Shown: piece after piece, positions 17,621 to 27,053 of the stretch
How the letters are laid out: each line of letters opens with the position of its first letter
Position numbering within the stretch: the stretch's first letter is position 1
Assembly (NCBI GenBank): GCA_947498845.1
Contig: CANMLX010000006.1
Span: 62,001-126,000, forward strand
Length of the DNA stretch: 64,000 nucleotides
From: an uncultured Flavobacteriaceae bacterium
GTDB lineage: Bacteria; Bacteroidota; Bacteroidia; Flavobacteriales; Flavobacteriaceae
Direction of reading: 5' to 3'
Position numbers and translations under genes: made by a program
Notes under the pieces: generated by a model
What the model was told of the DNA's origin: nothing
The model's input: the letters and a program-made list of their open reading frames with translations, nothing else
The model's database searches: none

Positions 17621-19645
17621 TCAAGCTTTTGCTAATTCGTCTCTAGCACCAAAGGTTACTATAAATTGAGTTCCTACACCTAATTGACTTTTGCAATGTA
17701 TCTTACCATTCATGGCTTCTACATATTTTTTTACGATAGACAAACCCAAACCTGTTGATGCTTCTCCTGCTGTAGGCTGCGCACTAAGCCTCTGAAACTT
17801 GCCAAATAATTTTTTCTGATCCTTTTCACTAATACCAGGACCATGATCTTCAACTATAACACGCGTGCGCCCTTCTTCACATTTTACTCGTAATATAACT
17901 TCAGTACCTCTTTCTGAAAACTTAATAGCATTTGAGATCAAGTTTTCTAATACCTGTATCATATAATTTCTATCTATTTCTGCAAAACAATCCCCTTCTT
18001 CGTCTAAAGTTAGTTTGATATTTTTTTCTGATGAAACAGCCTTAAAACTTTGCATTACATGTGCTACCAATTCTACTAAGCCAACAATCTCATTAGTTAA
18101 TTTTAATTGTTTTGTTTCCAGAGCATGTACATCTAAAATGCGACCTATCATTTGCATTAAACGATCTGCAGAGTTTTCAATTTCGGTTAAATACGTTTCT
18201 TGATCTTTTGTTAGTTTAGTAGGCGTCATATTAAACAATTGTACCAACATCTTTACTTGCCCTAAAGGTGTTCTAAGATCGTGAGCTACTATATTTACCA
18301 ACATGTCCTTTTCCTTGTTTAAATTAACAAGTTCTTTGTTTCTTATGGCTATCATTGCCGTTCTTTCCTCTACCTTTTTCTCCAGTATTGTATTTTGTTC
18401 TTTAATCAATTTTTCATTTTCTTTTGCAGTCGCAAGAGCCTTTAATTGAGCATCTTCTTTTTGTTTTTTGTACATATTGATGCGATCACCCAATGCGAAA
18501 GAAAGTAGCAATACTTCTAATGCAGAACCAATCTGAATACCATTTATAAAATGGGTCTTCACAAAAGCCATATTTAAAGATTCTAATGTAGCTAAACTCA
18601 TACCTACAAGAAGTGCTCCCCAAGCAAACAAGTAATATATAGCTGGATGATACCCCTTTTGCTTAAATCGAATACCTAAAACCAGAAAATATATGGCCAT
18701 AAATAACAGGCCTACCTGTGCTAATTTTAGACCTTCAATTTTAAAACCTATTAATACGAGTACACATACCAAAAACCCGATTACAAGAAACACTATAGAA
18801 CCTTTATGCCATCGAGGTTCAGATTCTTTTGTATTCAAAAATTTTTGAGTAAATAATGTCGCAGTAATAATAGTTAATCCAGTACTAACAACCGCTTGTT
18901 GATTAATAAAAGGAATATTAGGCCATAAGTATTCAAAAAAGTAACCAAATCCCGAAGCAGAAAACCAGGTTACACTAAAAACATAGGCAATATAATAGAG
19001 ATATATCCTTTCTCTTGTCGAAAAATACAAAAAGAGGTTGTATAGAAAAATTAATAGCATAAAGCCAAAATAAATCCCTTGTATAAAGTCTAAATCATGC
19101 CCGAATGCTGCAAAATTAGCAAGTGTTCCTACCTTTAAAGGAAAAAATAGAGGTTGATCACTTTTTACCCTTAAATAAAACGTTCTGGAATCACCCACAT
19201 CAAAATTTAGAGCAAATAAATAATCCCCTACCTTAACTTCTCTAGTATCAAAAGGTAAATCATCCCCTGTATGACGTGTAGAAATTAAATTACTATCCTT
19301 ATCAAATTCGTATAAGGAAATTGAATCTATATAAGCAGAACCTACATTAAGGTAAAAATCACTTCTTTTCACCTTAAATATTTTAAACTTTATCCAATAC
19401 GCCGAAGCTGTGCTCGAAAAATTTAATGTTTCTTCTGGATAAACCTTAAATTCGATATCCTGACTTTCATCTATAATATCCTCGATGGATAACTCAAGTG
19501 AAGCATCCTCGTAAAAATAGGTTTGCTCTCCAATATTTTGCAATTCATTTAAATTATCTAAAAATATCTCTGTTTGACTAAATGAGTTTAGATAAAAAAA
19601 TAGTAAGGCAAATACCCTTAAATAGTGTTTGAGATGTATTATCAT
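17621..19645 (-). CDS. 7TMR-DISM sensor histidine kinase
   Basis: The 674-residue kinase starts with a signal sequence (about 1-23) and a periplasmic DISMED2-type sandwich (about 25-175, with YWIKFKI and FYLRVKSDQPLFFPLK). Seven transmembrane segments span about 185-390 and are followed by a coiled coil. The H-box is VNIVAHDLRTPLGQ around residue 455. The ATPase domain has N-box NLISNAIKF, G1 DHGPGIS and G2 GLGLSIVKKY. DISM extracellular domains are thought to bind carbohydrates or similar ligands. No response regulator is adjacent, so it is an orphan kinase. The unknown gene at 19793 is divergent from it. Confidence 0.9.
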   Translation of the reverse strand: MIIHLKHYLRVFALLFFYLNSFSQTEIFLDNLNELQNIGEQTYFYEDASLELSIEDIIDESQDIEFKVYPEETLNFSSTASAYWIKFKIFKVKRSDFYLNVGSAYIDSISLYEFDKDSNLISTRHTGDDLPFDTREVKVGDYLFALNFDVGDSRTFYLRVKSDQPLFFPLKVGTLANFAAFGHDLDFIQGIYFGFMLLIFLYNLFLYFSTRERIYLYYIAYVFSVTWFSASGFGYFFEYLWPNIPFINQQAVVSTGLTIITATLFTQKFLNTKESEPRWHKGSIVFLVIGFLVCVLVLIGFKIEGLKLAQVGLLFMAIYFLVLGIRFKQKGYHPAIYYLFAWGALLVGMSLATLESLNMAFVKTHFINGIQIGSALEVLLLSFALGDRINMYKKQKEDAQLKALATAKENEKLIKEQNTILEKKVEERTAMIAIRNKELVNLNKEKDMLVNIVAHDLRTPLGQVKMLVQLFNMTPTKLTKDQETYLTEIENSADRLMQMIGRILDVHALETKQLKLTNEIVGLVELVAHVMQSFKAVSSEKNIKLTLDEEGDCFAEIDRNYMIQVLENLISNAIKFSERGTEVILRVKCEEGRTRVIVEDHGPGISEKDQKKLFGKFQRLSAQPTAGEASTGLGLSIVKKYVEAMNGKIHCKSQLGVGTQFIVTFGARDELAKA

Positions 19646-19792
19646 ATTAAGTTATTAATCCTTTGTAAAAATTAAAAAAGGGTTGGTTATTAATAACACT
19701 TGTAAGATTTTATATAATTAATATTGTGTATAAAAGTTTAACTTGTAACTTTATGACTTGTGTGTACGAATATATAAAACTTATACGAATAT

Positions 19793-20650
19793 ATGGACAA
19801 ACTTAAAATACTTGAGGTAAAAGCTAAAGAGATTGTTAACAAAGTTTCCAACCACCCTGAAGAACGTTATCAATTACGTTATGAATTTTACCAAAAGTAT
19901 GGCGATTCTATTATTAAAGGTAACGAAGGGTTAGGTAATTCTGAACTGGCCTTTATAAAATGGGAAATAAAACGAGGGGTTTTAAATCCTGTAAATTCTC
20001 CTAAACCGGGAAGCCCTTGGTGGCGAGAAGTAAATAGTCATTTCTTGTATCTATCTACACTTGCGGGATTAATTAAAGAATCTGGTGATACATTTCAAGA
20101 GTTACCTGTTCCTGTAAATTTTTGGTTGGCTTACATTAACAATCCAAATGAGTGCTCTTGGTATCGTGCTCATAACTCAAGCATTATTTCTGGATATCGG
20201 GTAGCAGATGCATTAGCCTTTAAAGAAAACATTTACGAACAATATTTTATGAATATTGTACTCTATCGTTTGCTATATGCTCAATCTATGGTAGAAGGCG
20301 TAAATTTTGGGGTTTTAGGTAAAATATTTGGTAACCCAAGAGGATGTGCAGTATCGCTAATCACAGATATTGAAGCTTTTTATCCAAGCCATTACCCTTT
20401 AACAAAAAAAGATATCAAGTACGTAACCCATCGTGCTCATAACCTGATGGGGATTCTTGAGGATATTTTTGATAAGGTTTTTATTCTACCTCACTTAAGT
20501 GAATTATATGCAGAAGCTTCAAAATGGAACAGTTCTCCAATTGTGATGACATTTATAAAAAACAACAAACCCATTTATCCTATTAACGAAAATGAATTTG
20601 ACCACGACCATTTCAATACAAAACTTAAATCAACCGAAATATTAATTTAA
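19793..20650 (+). CDS. Hypothetical protein paired with a flavin oxidoreductase
   Basis: I do not recognise a named family. The 285-residue protein is soluble, without a signal peptide. It is rich in aromatic motifs: GSPWWREVNSHFLYL (about 82-96), PVNFWLAYINNPNECSWYRAHNSS (about 107-130), then a helical segment with FFMN/YFMNIVLYRLLYAQS. The WYRAH histidine and other conserved-looking polar residues could form an active site. It is 19 bp upstream of the 743-residue FAD/NAD(P)-binding protein and ahead of a shared terminator, so the two are almost certainly co-transcribed and likely act on the same substrate. The role is unknown. Confidence 0.7.
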   Translation: MDKLKILEVKAKEIVNKVSNHPEERYQLRYEFYQKYGDSIIKGNEGLGNSELAFIKWEIKRGVLNPVNSPKPGSPWWREVNSHFLYLSTLAGLIKESGDTFQELPVPVNFWLAYINNPNECSWYRAHNSSIISGYRVADALAFKENIYEQYFMNIVLYRLLYAQSMVEGVNFGVLGKIFGNPRGCAVSLITDIEAFYPSHYPLTKKDIKYVTHRAHNLMGILEDIFDKVFILPHLSELYAEASKWNSSPIVMTFIKNNKPIYPINENEFDHDHFNTKLKSTEILI

Positions 20651-20669
20651 TACATAAACCAACCAATCA

Positions 20670-22901
20670 ATGCAAGACACAAAAAAAAAGAAAGTAGCCA
20701 TACTAGGTAGTGGTATGTCATCCCTCACAGCTGCTTACGAACTTACTTCCTATAAAAACTGGCAAGATCATTACGATATTACTATATATCAAATGGGATG
20801 GCGGTTAGGAGGAAAAACAGCAACGGGAAGAGGACCAAAAGAAAGAATTCAAGAGCATGGTATACACATTGCTCAGGGATGGTATGAAAACGCATTTCGC
20901 CTAATACAAGACTCTTACAAAGAATGTGAAAAGCATAACCTTATGCCCGATAGCCCTTTCAAATCATGGGAAGATGCTTTTGATAGGGAAGATACGACCT
21001 TACTCACCCATTTTGACCCTAAAACCAACCAATGGATCAAAAAAAATATTATTTTCCCTTCTAATGAGTATATCCCAGGTCAAGGAGGCCCTTTACCTTT
21101 TTCTGCTATTGTTAAAAAAGCTATAGGGTTAGTAGCCGAAATTCTATTTGGTATAGACCCCAATAAAAAGAGCCTTGTTAATATGGCTTCCGATGCTGCA
21201 AAAGCTATAAATGCTCCAGAACACCATTCGCTTTGGTCTACTTTTAAATCTAAGTTTGAAGCATTTGTAAAAAACAAAGTTTTTAAACACGAAGGAGAAA
21301 AGTTATTAAACTATGTGTCTCATTTAGTTGATAACCTTGCTAATGAATCACACGATCATACCTCCCGAAAGAATCATCATTCTATAATTCAAGAACTGTT
21401 AGATTTACTTTCTAAATGGATCACTAAACTTATTGATTCTGTTGCCAACCATAGCGATTATTTCTATTGGTTGGCTGTATTTGTTGAATTTGGTATAGTT
21501 AATATGAAAGGAACTTTTGCTGATGTATACAACCCAGAAACGCATGAGTTAGATTACGAGCGTATTAATGATTTAGATTATAGACAATGGCTTAAAAACC
21601 ATGGCGCTAGTGAACGCTTATTGAGTTCTGCCATGGTACGTTTTTTATATACAGGCACCTTTCATAACCTAACGGGAGAGAATCAACAAGGCAGTTTAGC
21701 TGCTGGTGTTGGACTTCATTTTTTAACTAACTCTGCTGGTTACAAAGGCTCTTTTGTATGGAAATTTAAAGCTGGAACAGCGGACACAATGATTACTCCA
21801 ATATACTTAGTCCTTAAAAACAGGGGGGTTAAATTTAAATTTTTCCATAAGGTAGAACAAGTACATTATTCAGATTCTGGTGCTATTGAAAAAATAAGCA
21901 TGGCCGAACAGGTGACCTTAAAAAATGAGACGTATAACCCGACTTATAAATTAAAAGGATTAGACGTATGGCCAGGAGAACCTCTTTATGACCAAATAAA
22001 AGATGACCAAGCAAAAGCACTTAAAGAAGGGCATTATGATTTGGAAGAGTCCTGGTGTGGTTGGAAAAATGTAAACCAATTATCCTTAGAAAAAGGAAAT
22101 GATTTTGATTATGTAGTATTAGGTATACCTATTGATGTTTTGGGTGGTAATGAAGGGATTTGTAAAGAAATAATCGCAAAAAATGATGCATGGAATAAAA
22201 TGTATACTCATGTAAAAAGTATCCCAACCATGTCCATGCAATTATGGATCACTCCAAATTTAAAAGCATTAGGAATGCATTTACCAGATTGGGGATTCCC
22301 AGAAGGCGCGTTACCAAATTTAGTGACTTATGCAAATCCACAATATTCTTTTATAGACATGTCTCAAGTTTTGCCCTATGAAGACTGGGGAGATAAAAAA
22401 CCCGGGGTATTAATCTACTATACTGGATCATTTTTAGACCCTGAAGTAATACCTCCATTTTCAGATCATAACTATCCTCATGAACAATTAGAGCGCATCA
22501 TGCGTATTTCAGAACAGTGGTTAAGAGATAAAATGGGATGGTTCTTTAAAAATGCGACCACGTTAGAATATCCAGAAGGGATGAAATTTGATGTTATTCA
22601 TGATTTTTCAAAAACTGCAAAAACAGATTATGCAAGGCTTAAAACACAGTTTTTTAGAGCTAATGTAAATCCTACAGATCGTTATACCTTATCACTTCCG
22701 GGGTCTAATAAATACCGCTTAAAAGCTGACGAGTCTGGTTTTGAAAATCTCATAATCACTGGAGACTGGATTAACTTTGGGGTTAACGTTGGGTATTATG
22801 AAGGCGCTATCGTTTCAGGGCTTCAAGCTGGGCAAGTTGTAAGAGATAAACTTGGGCTACCTAGTGAAACGCCTATTTTCTCAGGAGTTCAATTGAAGTA
22901 G
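20670..22901 (+). CDS. Large FAD/NAD(P)-binding amine-oxidase-like oxidoreductase
   Basis: The 743-residue protein has an N-terminal dinucleotide-binding fold KKVAILGSGMSSLTAAYEL (residues 6-24) followed by MGWRLGGKTATGRG, the second flavin motif of phytoene desaturase/amine-oxidase enzymes. The C-terminal flavin segment is LIITGDWINFGVNVGYYEGAIVSG near residue 700. A central insertion (about 130-330) makes it longer than desaturases. Such proteins oxidise carotenoid, terpenoid or amine substrates, but the substrate is not evident. It follows the unknown 285-residue gene by 19 bp and is closed by the terminator at 22917. Confidence 0.82.
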   Translation: MQDTKKKKVAILGSGMSSLTAAYELTSYKNWQDHYDITIYQMGWRLGGKTATGRGPKERIQEHGIHIAQGWYENAFRLIQDSYKECEKHNLMPDSPFKSWEDAFDREDTTLLTHFDPKTNQWIKKNIIFPSNEYIPGQGGPLPFSAIVKKAIGLVAEILFGIDPNKKSLVNMASDAAKAINAPEHHSLWSTFKSKFEAFVKNKVFKHEGEKLLNYVSHLVDNLANESHDHTSRKNHHSIIQELLDLLSKWITKLIDSVANHSDYFYWLAVFVEFGIVNMKGTFADVYNPETHELDYERINDLDYRQWLKNHGASERLLSSAMVRFLYTGTFHNLTGENQQGSLAAGVGLHFLTNSAGYKGSFVWKFKAGTADTMITPIYLVLKNRGVKFKFFHKVEQVHYSDSGAIEKISMAEQVTLKNETYNPTYKLKGLDVWPGEPLYDQIKDDQAKALKEGHYDLEESWCGWKNVNQLSLEKGNDFDYVVLGIPIDVLGGNEGICKEIIAKNDAWNKMYTHVKSIPTMSMQLWITPNLKALGMHLPDWGFPEGALPNLVTYANPQYSFIDMSQVLPYEDWGDKKPGVLIYYTGSFLDPEVIPPFSDHNYPHEQLERIMRISEQWLRDKMGWFFKNATTLEYPEGMKFDVIHDFSKTAKTDYARLKTQFFRANVNPTDRYTLSLPGSNKYRLKADESGFENLIITGDWINFGVNVGYYEGAIVSGLQAGQVVRDKLGLPSETPIFSGVQLK

Positions 22902-22916
22902 TAAAATCCATAGTTT

Positions 22917-22953
22917 CATAAAAAGGGGGATTTGCCCCTTGCCCCTTTTTATG
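22917..22953 (+). terminator. Strong rho-independent terminator
   Basis: CATAAAAAGGGG (22917-22928) pairs perfectly with CCCCTTTTTATG (22942-22953), giving a 12-bp stem with T run just after the oxidoreductase gene. Confidence 0.9.
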
Positions 22954-23321
22954 TTATTCAAACGTTATTTTCCAATACAAAAAAGTATCAATATTTTATT
23001 TTACTGGGCTAATAGCTTTAAAACCTAAACAATGTATATAATTATTGACATAATCTTCAGATTTAACAAGTTTTTAGAGAGTACGTACAAAAGCAAAGAG
23101 AACGGTTGAAATGATTTTTTTTCAGAACAGGCAGTTTTAACGGTTCGCACGCGTTTTGAGAAATCTTTTAATTTTCCTAGAGTTCTAGTTAGGGAAATTA
23201 ATATGTTTTCAAAAATGGACCATGAAAAAGCAATAGTATAAAGTAAATGTGATAACATAACTTATCAAAAATAATAGATTTGATTTTTAAAACATTTATA
23301 GCGTTAGATATTTAATTTTCA
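22954..23321. other. Gene-free stretch
   Basis: I see no supported gene here. A 77-codon minus-strand frame exists (23025-23258), but it has no recognisable domain or family resemblance. Confidence 0.5.
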
Positions 23322-23329
23322 TATATTTG
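23322..23329 (+). promoter_or_regulatory. Candidate Bacteroidetes -7 promoter box of the LuxR-type regulator
   Basis: TATATTTG fits the phylum's TAnnTTTG consensus and lies about 65 bp before the ATG at 23394. A clear -33 TTTG is not seen. Confidence 0.35.
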
Positions 23330-23393
23330 AGACACATAACCTACAGTTAGACTACTACTAGACATTCTGGTTAGGAGTTTATTTTTTTAAATT

Positions 23394-24170
23394 ATGAAAC
23401 CTGACATTCCTTTAGTAAATAGAATATTTGATGGTTTGGAAAGACATATTTCTGAAGTTAGTATAGAATATGATAAAGAATATATAAATAAGACACTTTC
23501 CCATCTTTATTCACCAGGTCCTTCATTTCAATATATACTAGACATTAATACAAGACGTTTTGATTATGTAAGCGAAAGTGTAAAAGATGTTTTAGGGTTT
23601 AATTCTCAAAATTTTACTTTACAAGATTATGCTGATTTAGTGTGCTCTGAAGACTTGGATTATGTAGTACATTGCGAAAAACTAATCGAATTTTTTTTAT
23701 TTGAGTTTATAGATAAATCTGAAAGGTTGTTTTATAAACATATATATCCGCTTAGAATGCGGAATAGCTTAAATCAATCAAATCTTTATTTGCGGCAAAC
23801 AATAAGTATTTCAGCCGATGATCAGTATAGAATTTCAAAAGTTTTTACCAATCAATCAAAAATTGATCATATAACAAGTGTGAAAAATGGAACAGTGTCA
23901 TTTATTGATATTCGAGGGCATAGATCATACTTTAATATACGTACAAAATCTGACCTAATTAATCCTTCACCTGTGATTCGACGATTAACAAATCGGGAAA
24001 TTGAAATACTGAAATTATTATCAGAAGGATTCAGTTCTAAAGAGATTGCTAACCGCTTATTTATTTCATATAACACTGTTAGGACACATAGGAATAATAT
24101 TCTTAAAAAGACTAAATGTTTTTCAATTAACCAAGTAATAGGCAAGTACATTAAAAAAGGGGTTATATAA
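23394..24170 (+). CDS. PAS-like LuxR family transcriptional regulator
   Basis: The 258-residue regulator has an N-terminal PAS-like sensor (about 38-110: QYILDINTRRFDYVSESVKDVLGF) and a C-terminal GerE/LuxR helix-turn-helix (about 192-250: LTNREIEILKLLSEGFSSKEIANRLFISYNTVRTHRNNILKK). It has no receiver domain, so it is probably triggered by ligand or redox binding to the PAS part. It lies upstream of the hybrid kinase and the lipoprotein cluster in the same direction and may control them. A TATATTTG box is upstream. Confidence 0.88.
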   Translation: MKPDIPLVNRIFDGLERHISEVSIEYDKEYINKTLSHLYSPGPSFQYILDINTRRFDYVSESVKDVLGFNSQNFTLQDYADLVCSEDLDYVVHCEKLIEFFLFEFIDKSERLFYKHIYPLRMRNSLNQSNLYLRQTISISADDQYRISKVFTNQSKIDHITSVKNGTVSFIDIRGHRSYFNIRTKSDLINPSPVIRRLTNREIEILKLLSEGFSSKEIANRLFISYNTVRTHRNNILKKTKCFSINQVIGKYIKKGVI

Positions 24171-24333
24171 TACGCATTTTGCAGTATTGCTTTTTAAAAA
24201 AACATCTCTTTTCTTTACTGCACATACTTATAAAGTAATTAAAGTATAAAAGCCACTTACTGGGTAGAAAAGGTGTTCTTTTACATCAACTGGTAATTCT
24301 TTGATAGTATTTTTATAGAAAGCGCTATGGGAC

Positions 24334-24528
24334 ATGTCTTTTCATGAATTTATAACACGACCATCTTCTAAGGTTTTTGAACCTTATATTTCTTTTTATT
24401 TTCAACAAAAGGCTTTTGGTAATAAACAGGATAATCCTCTTATATACGAGCAAAATACACTACCTACAGTTGGTGTAAAATTATTAAAAAGTAATTCCTT
24501 TATAATAAGTCTTGCAAAATTTAATTAA
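24334..24528 (+). pseudogene. Possible N-terminal remnant of an AraC-type regulator
   Basis: This is a 64-codon frame starting FHEFITRPSSKVFEPYISFYFQQ. The EPYISFYF phrase resembles the beginning of AraC-type ligand-binding domains. It stops before any DNA-binding part, 20 bp before the hybrid kinase gene. It could be a remnant or a chance small ORF. Confidence 0.3.
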
Positions 24529-24547
24529 CTCCAAAAGCTAACAATAT

Positions 24548-26695
24548 ATGATATACTTTAAAAGATTTTTAAATAAGTATATATATCTAGGGATCTCAGA
24601 ACAAACTAATAATTCTGAAATAAAAAAAATCAAGTTATTCAATGGCTTTGTACTAACCTGGTATATAATAGGGAGCTATTTAATAATAAGACGCCTTTTT
24701 GAAAAAGAGATAAGGTTAGATTATATTTTTGGGCATCTTAGTATACTTTTTGTGTTAATTCTTGCCCACTTTTTGCATACTAAAAAACACCATCTTATTG
24801 CTAGAGTTATTTACCTTTTTTGCCTTTGGCTAGTTAGTTTTATCTTTTCAAACTTTATTGCTAAAGGAGAACTTCATGAATTTTTTTATGCCATTACCCC
24901 TTTAATAGCCCTGATTTTTATAGATAATAAATATGTGAATTTAGCAATCCTTTTAGGTTCTATTGTTTTGTTTGCTTTACCTAATTATTTTTTTAATATT
25001 TATCCTAGATATATTCTAAACGATTTTGTAAAATATCTATGGTTTGTTATTTTTTATGTAATAGTCAATTATTTTAAGCGTCTTAATTTTATAAGCGAGT
25101 TGCGATTAAAAGAAAAGAGCTTAGAATTAGAAAAAATTAACGATACTAAAAATCAGTTTTACACGAATATCTCTCACGAATTCCGTACTCCACTAACTTT
25201 AATTTCAGGTCCAGTTCAAAAACAACTTAAAAGAGAAGACTTATCAGATGATGATCGTCATAATTTTGAAATGATATCTCGTAATTCAAATCGGTTATTA
25301 TCTTTGGTCGACCAACTATTAGATATTTCTAAAATAGAAACGGGTAATTTAAAATTAAAAGTTTCAAAATCTGAGATCATGTCGTTTATTGGAAGTCTTT
25401 GCGATAGTTTTAAATTTTCCGCTAAGCAAAAACAGATAAATTACATTACCTATACTAATAAAGCAATTATTGATACTTATTTTGATAAGGATATAATTGA
25501 AAAAATAGTAGCTAATTTACTTTCTAATGCAATAAAATATACACCAAATAATGGTTCTGTTGTTTGTAATGCTACAGTAAAAAAGAACGAATTACATTTT
25601 ACAGTTAAAAATACTGGGAAAGGACTATCTGCAAAAGAGATTGCTCACATTTTTGAACGTTTTTATCAAATCAATGAAAATAAGCAAGGCGTAGGTATTG
25701 GTTTAGCACTCGTAAAAGAATTAGTGGCACTACATAAAGGATCAATTAGTGTTGAAAGTACACCAAATGAATGGACAACATTTACTGTAGTACTTCCAGT
25801 AACGAAGGAAAGTTTTAAGAAAAATGAAATTATACAAATTACTTCTCCAAAAGTTGGGAATAATGGACCTACTAATAATAATTTGGATGTTAAAGAAACT
25901 AAAACACCCAATATTGAAACGAATCTTGAGCCAGATGGAGAGAACCCTATTTTGCTAGTCGTAGATGATAATGCAGATGTTAGAACCTATTTAACAAATA
26001 TTTTTACAGAAAACTACACGGTTATAGGTGCTAAAAATGGTCAGCAAGGTATAGATGTCGCTCTAGAGGAAGTACCAGATATTATTATAAGTGATATTAT
26101 GATGCCGGTTAAAAACGGTATAGATTTATGTAATAATTTAAAAGTTGATGAACGTACAAGTCATATTCCTATTATTTTATTAACGGCAAAAGCAGGTGAT
26201 CAGAATGAAATTGAAGGCATAGAAACAGGAGCAGATGATTATGTTACAAAACCTTTTAATGAAGAATTACTAAAATTACGTGTAGAAAAACTAATAGAAA
26301 GCAGAAGAAAATTACAAGAAAGATATAGTCAAGAAGTTATACTTAGACCAAAAAACATTGCTATTACTTCTATAGATGAGCAATTTTTAGAACGTTTGCA
26401 AAAAGTATTAGACCAAAAATTAGTTGAATCTTCTTTTAATGTCGAAGAATTTAGTAAAGTTGTTGGTATGAGTAGAATGCAATTGCATAGAAAATTAAAA
26501 GCTTTAACTGGATTATCTGCAACAGAATTTGTACGCTCTCAACGTTTAAAGTTAGCTGCGCAATTATTAAAAAAGTCTGAAATCAATGTTTCTCAAGTAG
26601 GCTATAGTGTTGGTTTTAACGACCATGCATATTTTAGCAAATGCTTTAAAGAAATGTACCATTGTACGCCAAGTGAATATATTAAAACAGCCTAA
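24548..26695 (+). CDS. Hybrid two-component regulator: sensor kinase, receiver and AraC output in one protein
   Basis: The order of this 715-residue protein is: about six transmembrane helices (25-180); HisKA with phospho-accepting His210 in NISHEFRTPLTLIS; ATPase domain (N-box NLLSNAIKYTP, G2 GVGIGLALVKEL); receiver domain with Asp516 in IIISDIMMPVKNG and the conserved Lys in DDYVTKPF; and a C-terminal AraC helix-turn-helix (about 610-715, VGMSRMQLHRKLKALTG and GFNDHAYFSKCFKE). It has no large periplasmic sensor as in classical HTCS, so the signal is probably membrane-derived. It faces the lipoprotein run beginning at 26.9 kb and likely regulates it, possibly through the palindrome at 26795. 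Confidence 0.93.
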   Translation: MIYFKRFLNKYIYLGISEQTNNSEIKKIKLFNGFVLTWYIIGSYLIIRRLFEKEIRLDYIFGHLSILFVLILAHFLHTKKHHLIARVIYLFCLWLVSFIFSNFIAKGELHEFFYAITPLIALIFIDNKYVNLAILLGSIVLFALPNYFFNIYPRYILNDFVKYLWFVIFYVIVNYFKRLNFISELRLKEKSLELEKINDTKNQFYTNISHEFRTPLTLISGPVQKQLKREDLSDDDRHNFEMISRNSNRLLSLVDQLLDISKIETGNLKLKVSKSEIMSFIGSLCDSFKFSAKQKQINYITYTNKAIIDTYFDKDIIEKIVANLLSNAIKYTPNNGSVVCNATVKKNELHFTVKNTGKGLSAKEIAHIFERFYQINENKQGVGIGLALVKELVALHKGSISVESTPNEWTTFTVVLPVTKESFKKNEIIQITSPKVGNNGPTNNNLDVKETKTPNIETNLEPDGENPILLVVDDNADVRTYLTNIFTENYTVIGAKNGQQGIDVALEEVPDIIISDIMMPVKNGIDLCNNLKVDERTSHIPIILLTAKAGDQNEIEGIETGADDYVTKPFNEELLKLRVEKLIESRRKLQERYSQEVILRPKNIAITSIDEQFLERLQKVLDQKLVESSFNVEEFSKVVGMSRMQLHRKLKALTGLSATEFVRSQRLKLAAQLLKKSEINVSQVGYSVGFNDHAYFSKCFKEMYHCTPSEYIKTA

Positions 26696-26794
26696 GAATA
26701 ATTTTTCTACAACGCCTTTTAAATACCCCTCTTTCATAGAGAATTTCCTCTTTTTCATATAGGTTTTTACCCTTTTTTAACCGTGTTACATTAT

Positions 26795-26821
26795 TTATAA
26801 CTTTTGTTACAAGAGTTATAA
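26795..26821. promoter_or_regulatory. 27-bp dyad, candidate operator of the lipoprotein cluster
   Basis: TTATAACTTTTG (26795-26806) and CAAGAGTTATAA (26810-26821) are inverted copies with one mismatch pair and a 3-nt centre. It lies between the hybrid regulator gene and the first gene of the cluster, 78 bp ahead of the 26899 start. Confidence 0.5.
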
Positions 26822-26898
26822 ATACTTGTAGCTGTGCATTCTAATTTTATCATTGAATTTTTAGTGCAGCATAGTAGCTAGTTCAAAAAAGACTATAC

Positions 26899-27051
26899 AT
26901 GAAGAAAAAGAAATATGAAGGAAAGCTATGTAAAATGTCGTCTAATAATATTTACCTCAATGTAAATAATCTAAAAAAAGGCAATTACACATTAAAAATA
27001 ATTAATAAAAATAAAGTCATTAAAAAAACAAGATTTTGCAAAAAATATTAG
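26899..27051 (+). CDS. Small basic protein, 50 residues
   Basis: The ATG at 26899 opens a 50-codon frame (MKKKKYEGKLCKM, then NNIYLNVNNLKKGNYTLKII, then Lys-rich end). The segment KKGNYTLKIINKNKVIKK resembles the last strands of T9SS type A sorting tails, but there is no passenger or signal peptide. It ends 3 bp before the next start at 27054, which supports translation as the first gene of the cluster. Function unknown. Confidence 0.5.
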   Translation: MKKKKYEGKLCKMSSNNIYLNVNNLKKGNYTLKIINKNKVIKKTRFCKKY

Positions 27052-27053
27052 CT

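Noticed and set aside
17621..19645. Classical polysaccharide-utilisation regulator
   Set aside because: It has DISM/7TM architecture and an isolated kinase without receiver or DNA-binding domains. No SusC/SusD genes are near.
23025..23258. 77-codon minus-strand frame in the spacer before the LuxR-type gene
   Set aside because: It has no recognisable domain, and a chance frame in AT-rich DNA is likely. I kept the region as gene-free.
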